DNA from: Norana najaformis
Taxonomy: Eukaryota > Annelida > Clitellata > Crassiclitellata > Hormogastridae
Assembly: GCA_964023275.1 (NCBI GenBank)
Contig: OZ029925.1
Coordinates: forward strand, 11,336,684-11,400,683
DNA: 64,000 bases
Direction of reading: 5' to 3'
A program made the position numbers and the translations under genes. The notes beneath the pieces are model-generated. The model was not told the DNA's origin. It saw only the letters and a program-made list of their open reading frames with translations, and made no database searches. Positions within the stretch are counted from its first letter, which is position 1. The number at the start of each line of letters is the position of its first letter. Shown in pieces: positions 35,001 through 48,000 of the stretch.

Positions 35001-38000
35001 TGCCAGTTTAGCTGTAGTAGAAACAGTTCATATCACCTGTTCTGCCACCTGTTTGCTTCTGTAGCTGGTTGGGTTGTCTGACCAGGTGATGGTGGAATCC
35101 TTCTCACAGAATGGACAGTGCAGTGTGCGGACTGCAGCCAAGGCAACCTTTACGCAACTTCTTTCGACACTGACGGACAAGTTGGTAGAGTCAGACGTTG
35201 AGATGGTAAGAGACTGGACCAGATGTACGCCATGGTGCAGTTGGATGGCATATTTCGTCTTTTGCCTCAGCAGCTGGGGTTCGAGTCCTGGAGTATCTTG
35301 ATGTGACATTGGCTAATTCATGATGCTTAGGATTGTAAGATTGTAATTAATGGTTGCTATGGTAATTTTTGGTTTTAAAAATCTCTAAGTATGTATGTGT
35401 ATGTACATATGTACCGGTAAATGTGGTAGTGGTGGTGGTATTGAATATGGTGGTGATGGATATGATTATAATGCTAATGGTTGTGGTGACAGAGATGATA
35501 ACAATGATATTGTGAAGCTATGTAGCACGAAAATAGCATTTCTTTTTACTAATTAATGATGATGATGATGATGAGAATGTTGATGATGATGATAATTATA
35601 ATTATGATCAGGTGATTAGTTGCCTTGTTGTCATTGTCTTTGCTTCAACAGTTTGAACAACTTTTAACTTCTGCTTCAATTTTCAGCTTTGTTGACGTTT
35701 GCTAACTTTCAGGTCTGCTGGCTTATGCAGGATCTAGATTCAAGAAATGGCTGTCGTTTTTTGCCACCTCCACCATGCACCGCTGCCTCCACCACATTCA
35801 TAGCCGTCAACGTCATGATCAGTTATACTTATTATCAATAATATTGCTGTAAATACATGTGTTGTTGTTGTTGTTATTATTATTATTATGATCATCATCA
35901 TCATCTTCATCATCATCATCATTTACTATTCACTGCTGTTAGTAATATTGTTTTCTGAAGCTTTGTTTATATCATTTGCAGAATCGGTTGAAGGACAGTG
36001 CAGTTGCAGAATTCTCGTCAAAAGGTTTATTTAATTATAAGTGATAATAATAAGTAATAATGATAAAGAAAATGAAAACAAATAATACTTTTGATAATGA
36101 TAATGATATCAAACAGTAGTAAATGATGATAATAACATGTCCTGAGCCAGTTTTCTGCCTTTTGATTCAGTAGTCTTTTGTTCATTCCTCCTGTGTATAA
36201 ACCTATTTATATAGCACCTTTTTGAAGCCTCATTACAGCACATAATCCTTGCCTTCAACTATCTTAAAAGGATTTTTGCCAGATATCCTATTGACGTCAC
36301 ATTTTTGGTTAAAGGAAACACCATGGATGCAGAGTTGCTTAGCAATGACGTTGTTGCTATCCTTTGCTACCTTTGTGATCGACTGAGCGCCTCGTCTCCA
36401 GGACATGGAAGTCACGGAGGCCATGGTGAGCCGCTCCTTCTTGAGGGAATACTCACCGTTGTCTGTCGACTTCCAGAGTCGGTCACGCGTAACGAAAATT
36501 TCCGTGATCTTGTCTGGTTAGTGACTGGTTTAGTGTCATTTCAGGAATTGCCTAAGACTAATCTAATCAAATCTATTGACTTATGTAGTGCTGTTATCAT
36601 AATGCATACGGTATCATTGATAATTGCTTCAAGTGAAATCATAGTCAGCGGTTGTAATCCATTGGAGAAGCGCAGCTGAAATCTGCCATGTCAAGGAAAC
36701 CAGAAGTCAGACTAACTTATTTTACCATACCTATACTTTACCTTACCTTAGCTGACCTTACCTTATATGTGCATAAGAATGAAAAATATAAAATAAAGCA
36801 TCGTAGTAAGCATTAATCAATGGTCACTTCAAGTGAGGCCGTAATCAGTCTGTTGAAGAAGTCATGTCGAATTTCGGTAGGTCGGAGACAAGAAGCAGTT
36901 AGGCTGTGGTGGGTAAGCAAGTTGAAGCAGAGGAGTCTTAAGGTGGCTTCTGGTTTCTCTGATGGATTGTGATTTTGATTGCGATTTTGACTTGAAGCAA
37001 CCATCAACTGATGATTTGGACATTATAATAACGGCATTATAGAAGTCTTTAGATTAGATTATTAAGCTGGAACACTGGAAAACTTAAATCTTATGGTCAA
37101 GACTTTGTCAACAGAATCGAAGGAACATGTTGGCAAAGAGAAAATGTGATGAAGAGCTAGGTAATATTCGAGTGTCATCAGCTTATAACTGGACCAATGA
37201 TTGTATAATGCACGTGGGCAATTTGACAAATAGGCAGAATAAAGGTTGAAAACAGGAGAGCCCCAAAGATTGAACCCTGGGGCACACCTGAACAGCAGGC
37301 AACAGAATCAGAGTGAGATGTGTTTATTGCTACTTGCTGAGAATGATCATTAAGATCAGGAAAACATTTCCTATAGAAATTTAGTGAATTGTGCCACATT
37401 GTATCAGAAACAGTTCGCTTACTGCGGACCGTGTTACCAGAATGTTTCTTTTAGGCAGAAGCTGAACGTTTTGCCTGAAGAGCTTCCTACAGGTTTTGGA
37501 ATGTTTCTTGTAGGCAAAAGCTGTGCCCCACACTTATTGGAATCCTAGCAAATCCACTGGCAGACAAGACAGTTGTTGCACCTCAGAGATCAATGAGTGT
37601 CGGAGATGAAGTAGGTCGTGGTTCTGGTTGCAGTTCCACGGCACCAAATGTCCTCGGTGGCTCTGCCAAGACCATCTACAGGTGGGTGAACTGTCCACAG
37701 ATGAGTGAAACCATCTTTGTTTATTCTGATTACTTCAATAGCATCACAAGGCATCAATCAATTGTTGCTACAACTGAAACCATAAGTAACTGTAGCTGAA
37801 GTTGTAAGTCCAGTTGAAATCCAACAGGTCATCATCAACAGTGTAAAGCACCTCAAAAGTAGCTTTGCCGCTTGCGATGCTCTATAAATTTTCGTTATTG
37901 CAATCACAGGTACTACATCAGAATTCCCTTGATGGTGATGGATGATTTAAAGAGGTTTCAGTACTGAGAAAGAGAGACAGAGATGAGAGACAGACACAGA

Positions 38001-41000
38001 GAGAAACTTGCCTACGGACAGATAGATAGGTATGTCAACAGACAGACAGACAGAGAGGTTCCAATCTAGTTCCAGTACTTAATACACAGTAATTTTGTTT
38101 TTGCAGTATATCCGTGAACCTGGTGCGTTCCCTCGGACGTTATGCCTCCTTGCGCCCCGTCCTTGAGTCGCTGTTCCACCGAATGCTTCTCTACCCTCCA
38201 CCGGTCCACAGGCTGGATGCGATCAAGGCCATACGTCCGGTACGTGGTGTCTGTCTATCTGTTTGACTCTGTGTGTGTGCCTATCTGACTCTGGCCATTA
38301 CTCTGCCTGCCTGTGTCTTTCTGACTTTGTCTTTATTACTGTCTGTCCATATGCCTATGTATCAGTTCATCTGTCTATCTGCCTGTTTATCTTTCGGCTG
38401 CCTATTACATACCTATGTGCAAAATCAACATGTAGGTGATTTTGGAATGGGTTTTAGTATAAAAGCAATCATCGATTGATGCCTCATGTATTCTGAAAAT
38501 GGAGGTATAGATGTTTCCAGATTAGATTAGGTACTTGTCCTTGTTTACATCTGTCTGTCTACCTGTCTGTCTACCTACCTTCCTGTCTCTCTGTCTGTCT
38601 CTCTCTGTCTATCCTATGGCCTACTTACCAACCTATCCGTCTTGTGCAGGTATGTCTGTCTGTCTCTGTATATCTCTATCTCTGTCTATCACTGTCTTTG
38701 TCTTTCTGTCTCTTAACCAGAGTTGAGTCGATAGTAAACCACTTTTGTTGTCCTTTCCAGCTGCTGAGTACAGCCAGTGGCCTGCTGCTGTTGGCCGGTC
38801 CGACGATTCCGGAATCAAATCCTCGACTGACAGGAACCAACTCCGCGACTAGCACCAAGAGGAAACAGGAGAACGAACTTCGCCTGCTCAAACTGTAAGA
38901 TCTGTTCTACCTGCTCTGCAAAAGGTGCTATATTAATGCCACTTTGTATGCTTTCGTTCTTATTGTTTAAGTTATCTGACCTTTGCCCTTATTTTACCTT
39001 TGCCTTTACTTTGCCTTCTTTTAACTTTAATTTACCTTTGTATTTATTCAAAGCTTTGCCATACCGTTACCTTAAACTTAAAGTTTCCTGTGTCTTACTG
39101 AGACGGAGACAAAGTGACTGCTCGATTCATCCTGGGCTGGGCACCATTATTTTAAAATATCTACGCCAGTTGTGAGGAAGTCCCATAGTCATCCTAAAAA
39201 TGGAGAACTAATCCGTGCGTGGTGGCATGTAGCTGATATAAACCGGTGACTAGACATGAAAAGCTTAGTCTGATTCTAAATTGTAGGATTTGTATCTGGT
39301 TTTATACTTCTCAACTGTCGTTTTCTGTTGTGTTTACAAATTTTTTACATTTATTAAGTAAATCTACTGAGTTCTAACATTTCTGTGTAGCCAAACCTAT
39401 GTGGTCGTGACACCTTTGCACCATCACCTTTATCCTCACCTTGCCCTACCATTACAGTAACTTTCCTTTATCATCACCTTACCTTTACCTTAACTTGGCT
39501 TTATCCTTACCTTACCCTATCTTTACCTTACCTTTGCCTTACCTTAACTTTTATATTTATCTGTTTTTTTTAAAGTTCATTTCGATCTGTGTTTCTAAAA
39601 CATCCAAGTTTTTCGTTCTTCAGAATTGTTGACTCGATACAGGAATGTTGCCACTGCAATGACTCAGCAGTTGCCATAACAAGTGTTGACCTCATCAACC
39701 AGTTGCTGACCTCAGTCGAGGATCTGGTCAAGGGTCACGGTATTTCGTTGGAACAGGCCAAAGCAATCAGGATGCTGTACAAGGAACCTGAAGGTAACGG
39801 ATTAGATACCTGACTCCATGCAGAGACTTAGGTCGCGTATGGTAGGGTAAAGTAAAGCAGTGTGTCATCTGATTACATCTGTCTAAATAATTTTTACTAT
39901 TTTTAGGTGCTACTGTTTTTAGGAGATTACTGTTTCTAGTCTTTTGTCAATGCTGTTTAAACTGTTACTATTTTAGGCTGTTCTCTTTGCTATTTTTAGA
40001 CTGTCACTATTTTTAGACTGTTCTCATTGCTATTTTTAGACTATTACTATTATTTAGGCTGTTCCTGTTGCTAGTTTTAGACTGCTCCACTGTTGTGCTG
40101 TCTGCTGCAAGTGTTACAAAGTCGCATGACTCTGATGATTCGAGTGATGATTCGGAAGTCGAAGTCATGACATCATCAGTTGGCATCCGGGATGGCTTGG
40201 ACACAGTTGAGCGATTGTGTGCCAAGGCTTTTGTCGAACGCTTGGCTGTGTTCATTCCAGTCCTGTGCACGGCGAGTGACGTGCGAAAGGCTGACCAAAT
40301 GATTCAGGAGTTCTCGTCGAAATTCTGTGGAGGTATAATCTTCGTTACTTCTTTGTTTTGGAATGTTTAATATCTCATATTCCTTTTGTTTAGTATTTTT
40401 GTGAATTTATTGATGCATTTATAATTTCTTGGATTTGTTTTCTTCAATATTTTAGGGTATTTTTCATTATATGTTATATCTCATATTCCTTTTTTTAAAT
40501 ATTTTGGTATATTTATTTGTTTATTTACACAGTAAGTTTTTATGTTGGGCATTGCTATGGACATTAATTTAGATTAGATTGGATGTGAATATTCTTTCTT
40601 GAACAGACATGATATCACTGGGGAGAGGAGGAGAGAGAGATGAAGAAGCTGCGGACGCAGAGACGATTGTGTTGAATGCAGATGCTGTCTATGTTACGTC
40701 TTACGCTGTACTCCATCTCTCCTACAGTCTCTTCCAGTCTGGTTACTATGACAGCGCAGAACCAAGTCTTCCCATATCTGAGGTAACTGATCATCAATCT
40801 GACCTAATCTAATAAAATCTAATCTAATTTATTCTTTTCTAGTTTGTTCCAGCTGAGTCTCATCTAACTTGTTCCACTCGATAAATAATAATACTAATAA
40901 TATTAAATAATGATATATAATTATTATATAGTAAAATAATAAATAATATTAAAATACATGAATAATAATGAATCAATAAACAAATAAATAAAAATAATCT

Positions 41001-44000
41001 AATGTAATGCAACCTAAAGTATGATCTTGTGATATGTTCCAGTCTAATCTGATCTGATCTAATGTGTTCCTTTCTAGTCTTTTCTAATCTAATCTAATCT
41101 AACATGTTCCAATTATACAAATTTTCTGATCCAATCTAATCTAATTGCCAATCTGATTTAATGTGACGTTCTAATATATCCTGATTTTATCTAATCAATT
41201 TTTTATCTTGTACAATCTGATCCAGTCCATTTAAATCTAATCCAAGCCAACTGGAATCCACCAGTAGTTTAGTCTCACTAATATGTAACATTCTAGTCTA
41301 TCCTTGTCTTGAGTGATCAAATCTAGTCCCTTCTAGTCTAATTTAACTGATTCTGTTCTATGTTTAGCGCCAGTTCATAGATGACATCATGAACACTGGT
41401 CTTCTGCTGATCCTGTCGCGTGGTTGGCTGTCCGCTGTATTCCACCTCATCATAGCTTGCAATGTTCTCCAGCCAACTGGAACCAACGATAATATACCCT
41501 CGGATCTTGACATGATGACCTCGCCTGTACTTGTTGACCTTTTCACGGGTGAGAAGGATTAATATGTGCATTCGTCAATCTAATCTTATATGATATAGTC
41601 GAATCTAATCTTTTGTGGTCTAATCCAATCTTATATGGTCTAATCTAATTTTATTTGTAATTGCAAATTTGTATAGCGCCACTTCAAGCGAAACTCATCA
41701 GAGGTGCTCTGGACCTGACAACGCAAACCATGATTGAATAGATGTTTTAAAGTGCTTATGGAAAAGAGCATGAGAAAGGCCAAGAAGCTAATATTGCTGG
41801 TTTCTAGGCAACTTATTCCAGAAAGAATGTGTTATTTGTGAGGTAGTCTAGAGCTCGTTCAGTTCAGATCTGATCTAATGTAATCTGATCTAAGATGATC
41901 CTAGATACGTTGATATCTGTTATGAAATCTAATCTGAAATCTTATCTTTGAATTTAATATGATCTAATCTACCATAACCTTGGAGGACTAATGTTGATAA
42001 AAAGCTGAGTGATTACCTTGCATACCTTTTCCTACCTTCAGTTACCTTACCTTACCTTTTGCAGATATCGATGGTCTGAGTAGTAAGAAGGTTGGGGGCC
42101 AGTTGCTGTCGAAGTACCATAACCAGTGCGAACCCAAGATAGCTGATGTTTTTGGTCACAACGCAAACGATGATGCCAGGGAACCAGTCTCTGACGAAGA
42201 AATCATTGAAGCAGGTGATGGTGACATGGTGGTGGTGATGATGATGATGATGGTGATGATGATGGTGATGGTGATCATGATCATAATCATGATGATAATT
42301 ATAGACTTTATGTAACATTACATTGCCCTATGTAAACTTACATATCATTGCATGAAATTACATTTCATTGTTTAACTTCATGGTAACATTATGTAACAGT
42401 GTGGTAACATTTTGTAACGTTGCACAACATATTTATGCAGTGGTAAGGACGATCATGACGGTCGCTAGAGCTCAAAGAGCTGACAGCACAAGGTGACAAG
42501 GTGAAGGACGATGCATTGCGTAACTTTCGAGCAACGTTACGCTTGTTGCAGGGATGTTGTTTGCGCGTAAGGTCCTGTCCGTCTGCTGGGATGCAATCCT
42601 AGATGTTCTGTCTGTCCTGACCAGTGGACGCAGTTCCTGCGGCATAACCGGAGGCCTTGCCCTGCTTTTCAACGCAAAGGAGGAGAGTCGCAAGGCAAGG
42701 GAGGCAATCTGCGTCAGCCTAGAAGGACTTCAGAGGGCAGCACGGCTCTCGTCCATTCTAGGTCAGTGCATGTCTCTAGGCAGTGTAATGACGATGATGA
42801 GGATAGTAATTATAATAAAATATTAATTATACAAGTATTAATAAAATAATTGTAATGATGATGAGAGGATAACAATAATAATGATAATAATCCATAACTT
42901 TGCTTCTGTAACTTTTTAATGTTGAGAGATAATTTCTATCTATGATAAAAAGGTAAAAATATTAATTTTTTTCAGTAGTAATACTAAAATTATTGTTATT
43001 ACCACTACTTTTATTAATATTATCATAATAGTCATCATTGTTATTTATTATAGTAGTGTTAGTCTTATTAAAATCTTTCAAACCCTTACAGGTTATTCAT
43101 CTGATTGATTGGTTGATCTCTTGGTTGATCTTGGTTGATCTCATTGATTGATCTCTTGATCGAGCTTTTGGTTGATCTGCGTAGGTCTTCAGGATCGCTG
43201 TGGTGCCGTCTTTGCCCAACTGGCTACTGCTTCATGCGTTCTTGAACTCGAGGACATCAAGCGCGAACGACATCAGCATCTCCAACACCAACATCTACAG
43301 CCTGAACGCAAGACAGGAGGGCTTGCCTCTGTCTTGGCCGCCGCCGGGGCAGGGGCGTCGGTGGCTGCCAAGCCCAAGCTTGCCCGGCTCCACGCTGCTC
43401 ATGCCCTCAGCATGGATATCATACTTAGCATTGGACTGGAGCTGGGAAGTCACACGGCCGACTGCTGGCAGCACGTCTTTAAGTAATTCTCTATAAATAA
43501 TAATATTGATCATAATTTTATTTTAGTTTTATTGTCGTTGTTGTTGTTGTTGTCATTGTCGTCATCGCCACTATCTTTTGGATAATAAAATTTAAAAAAT
43601 AATTCTACAATGACAACGATGATGATGACTTCAACAATGGTGTTGATGGTGGATGAAAGTAACCATGATGATGATGACTTTGATGGTGAATGACAATGAC
43701 AAAGGTGATGACGATTTTGATGATGATGGCAACAAAGTACTGATGATGATGACGATGATGATTTGTAGAATATTAGTTTCACATCCTTTACAAGAATTAC
43801 ACAGTTACGATGATGGAAGATAATCGTGATGATTACGATGATGATTTTCTGTCAGGTGCTGCACACACATCTCAGAACTCGAACACACATACTTCAGCCA
43901 AGGCAATGACAGAATGGCTGCCATGTTGCCACGGAGACAGGCAAAAGATGCCATCCCGGTAGACACAACAACAGAGGATGACCTTGAGTGAGTGAAATGT

Positions 44001-44973
44001 TATCTGTTTGTCAAAGTTAAGAGAAGGTACAGTATGGTAGGTCGGTGTAAGACTAGGTGATGTAAGACAAAGTAATGTCAGACAAGGTAATGTTAGTAAG
44101 GTAGGGTGATTAGAGGTAAGGAAGCTGGTGCTTGGTGGCAAAATAGTGCAGGGTAATATGAGGAAAGGTTAGGTAAGAAAAGGTGCTTTTGAGGAGGTTC
44201 TAGGTAAAACAGGTTGCTTATCGGAATGCCAAGAGGTAATTGTACGTTGTTGTATTTTTTTTCAGAGCTGGTGAGCTATATTCTACATTGGCCGTTTCGG
44301 CGGAACCAGTTGCCCCTACGATTAATGTTCGTGAACTGATCCGTCAGAGCTCTGCAGAAGCAGGATGGGACAGTACCATTGCAGGCGGAGGGGTGCTCAG
44401 CGCCTTGCAAGCTGCCAAGGTGCTCTGTGGACTGTCACAAGAGGTCGACAGGTTAGGCCTTTGGGGGGTCGTGTTTGCATTAATCTATCGAAAGGTCATA
44501 GGTCATTGTATTGTATTTGTCAATTTATATAATGGGGTTAGGTCATCATTATCAGATACATGTAACGCTGGTGATAACCGTCATCACTTTCATCATCAAT
44601 GTCTGCAGCCATGTTTTCACGTGCAGGATTTTTATAGTTGATGCCATTTATTATTTGGGAATTATTATTTGTTATTATTGTTGTTGATGTTGTTGTTTTC
44701 ATTTTACCCTAGGTAGAAATGATCCCTCAGGATTTAAAATTCTCTAGAAAATAAGAAAATAACAGAAATTATTATTTTTTAAATAATAATTTTCATTATT
44801 ATTATTATAATAATAATTATTATTATTGTTTTTATTATTATTATTTCTTTACAGTTATTATTACTAATACTGTTACCATTACTTTTTTATTGTTATTATG
44901 ATTATTATTATTTTTTTTGTTCCCAAAGATATGTATGTGTCCCTCATGATTACAAAAATTAGACATATCAGTG

Positions 44974-45007
<34 letters not shown>

Positions 45008-48000
45008 ACTTGTTATTATTATTACTATTATTACTGTCACTATAACTATTTAACTAATATGTAATTACCATTATTGTTATTACTTTTAGTATTATTATAA
45101 ATTTGTATTACTACTAACAATTAATAACTCATTGTCTTCGCAGGTTGTATGAAGATGCAGCCAATAAGCTGAACATGCGATCACTGGTCAGTTTCCTTGG
45201 TGAGCTGTGTCGCAGCAGTCACCACCAGATGGCAGCCTTTGGTCGGTCATCAGGGGGCGCTAGTGCTGCCCCAATTGTGACCAATGCCCTGCTGCTATTC
45301 CGATTGGGCGACATTCTGTCTCGCTGTGTCCGCAGTGACCGACCTCTGCTTCATATCATGAGGATGTGGAATGCAGTCTCGCAACACCTCATCGAGGTCA
45401 GTTGTGGTCAGGGAGAGCAGGGAGGTCAGGGATGGCAGAGGGAGCAGGAGGGTAGAGAGGTCATTGTGGTTGATGATAGGAGGGGATGACTATGGAAATG
45501 GGGTCCTTATCTTAACTTTACCTTACCTTACTTTCCCTCATCTTACCTCACCTTCCCTTGCCCTACCCTACCTTATCCTAACTTACCCTACACTAACTTC
45601 CCTTACCCCTCACATTACCTTTCCTCACCCTTATCTTACCCTACTGTACCTTACCTCTGTTTCCCTTACCATTCTTTACCATTCCCTACCTTACTTTGCC
45701 TCATCTTACTATGCCTTACAATACCCCACTACATTCCCTTTCCTTCCTTTACTCTACATTATATGACCAGAGCTATGCTAATGGTTGTATGCAGGCTGCC
45801 TGTCACCGTGACCGGACGATTTCTCAGAAGGCCATTGCCTGCATCCATGAAGTTGTCACAACTCTGCTCAGCTCCCGCAACGAACCACCTCACTTCCACT
45901 TTAACGAAGCACTCTGCAAACCATTTGAAAATCTCCTCTGCCTCGAACTCTGCGACGGTGACGCCCAGGACCAGGTCACAGTCTAATCCATTCCATAGAT
46001 AATCTTATTTATATGTTTTTAATCAACAGTTAGGCTAATGTAATCTAATCTATTCTACAGGTAATCTACTCTGTTTGTAATCTAATCTAATCTCTGGTAA
46101 TCTAATTTAATCTATAGGTAATCTAATAAAATAAAAATCTAGTAAACTAATAATTTTAGATTATTTAACTGTAGGTAAGCTTTTGTAAGCTATTCTAATC
46201 TGCATGTAATCTAATCTAATCTGATGGTAATCTAATCTAAGCTAGTCTTGGCTAGTCTGATCTGTTGGTAATGTGAACTTATCAAATCTAATGTAATCTA
46301 TTATGAAGTTAATCTAATCTGATCTTATCTGAAGATAATGATCTATTCTAATGTTAGAGTAATCTTTTCTAATTTAATCCAAAGTTAATCCAACCCAGTC
46401 TACCAGGTAATCTAATCGAAAGTTAAATCAGTCCCAGTCGAAAGTTAACACACTGATCGCTGGTCCAATTTTAGGCTAGGCGCGACTAATATAGGCCAAA
46501 AAACACAGAACTCGCGAGGGACGTGTTAACACATCCCACAATTGTTTTTATTCTTTTTTGACATCCTTTTGTTCACAGAATCAAAAATAACTGATCCTTT
46601 TATCTGTTTATCTTACTATCTCACTGTAGGATGTCTAGAGATCACGTTCAGTGTGATACTGTTTGAAGCATAGTACTACACATGGTACATTCAGTCTTCG
46701 GGATATATGTGATATACCAGGCCCTAGAGAGTGTCCAAAATAATCGTATATGCATTTAGTAGGTGACAGAACATGTCCACTATTACTACTAAACAGCAGG
46801 AATTATTACTGGGACACTGGGAACTGCCTAGACACAGCTGATACCAGATGGACTTGTATACACGTCCGTGTATATATATATACATGTATGTATCGATCTT
46901 GGCTTCACAGCCGAGGCCGAACAATATTCTGGCGCCCAGTTCCTCCAAGCTTCTTGTAGAGAATATATGCATCTGCTACAGCCATGTAAATCATCTGTAG
47001 GACTATCTTTCTGTACCAATTCAATAACTTTCTCAATGGAGCGTAACGAGGGTAAAAATCAGTCCATTTGGTTCATTCATTCTTCGGCATATGTGATATA
47101 TATATGATAGTGTCCAAAATAATCGTATATGCATTCGGTAGGTGGCAGAACTTGTCCACTATTACTATCAAGCGTTGCAATGCCTAAAAACAGCTCATAC
47201 CAGAGGGACGTGTATACACGTCCGTAATAAGGCCATTTGGCCCATTCAGTCTTCAGCATATATGTGATATATATATATGATAGGGAGTGTCCAAAATAAT
47301 CGTGTATGTACTCAATAGGCGACAGAACATATCCACTATTATTACCAAGCGGCAGGAATTATTACTGGGACGCTGAACTGCCTAGAAAGGCTGCTACCTG
47401 AGGGACGTGTTTACACGTCCGTCGCGTCCCAGCTATACAAATGAGGGACGTGTTAACACGTCCCTCGCGTCCAACGTGTTAAATCAGTCCCATCTTATCC
47501 TACGATGCCATGCATTGTAGATTGTCTGTTCCTTGTGTGAGCTGGTTGAAGCATGCACCAGCAACATTAAGTCCGGCTGGAAGCCAATCTTTGGAGCACT
47601 TCGATCTGTCAAGATCCAATACACAACGATCGAAGAGGTGAACGAGGCGCGGCTGAGGCACGTGGCAGCAGTTCTTGATGTGTTCAATGTCTTCCTCGGA
47701 ACGGACAACGTGCTTGTGTTCGCCAACGCCGCAGTTGACTGCATCCTCTGCCTGCTGAAGTATGTTCGCGGCCCAGGTGAGTCCAACGTTGTGTTCATTA
47801 GTTAGTTACAGTAGTTAGTTTGTTAATTAGTTCTTAATTAATGTTGATTAATTTACATTAAAATTTACAATTCTTCTTACCCTACCTTACATTAATTGAC
47901 TTCCCCTTTTTAGCCTACATTATAGGAATTTACCTCTACTCTGTGCCCAACCATGTGTTAGATTTACTGTAACTCCTGACCCAGCCATCTGATAAATTAC

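Noticed and set aside
35225-35300. Functional tRNA gene
   Set aside because: A and B boxes are present, but no acceptor stem pairing or normal anticodon arm was found. A SINE fits better. The same applies to 7140-7300 and 61205-61479.
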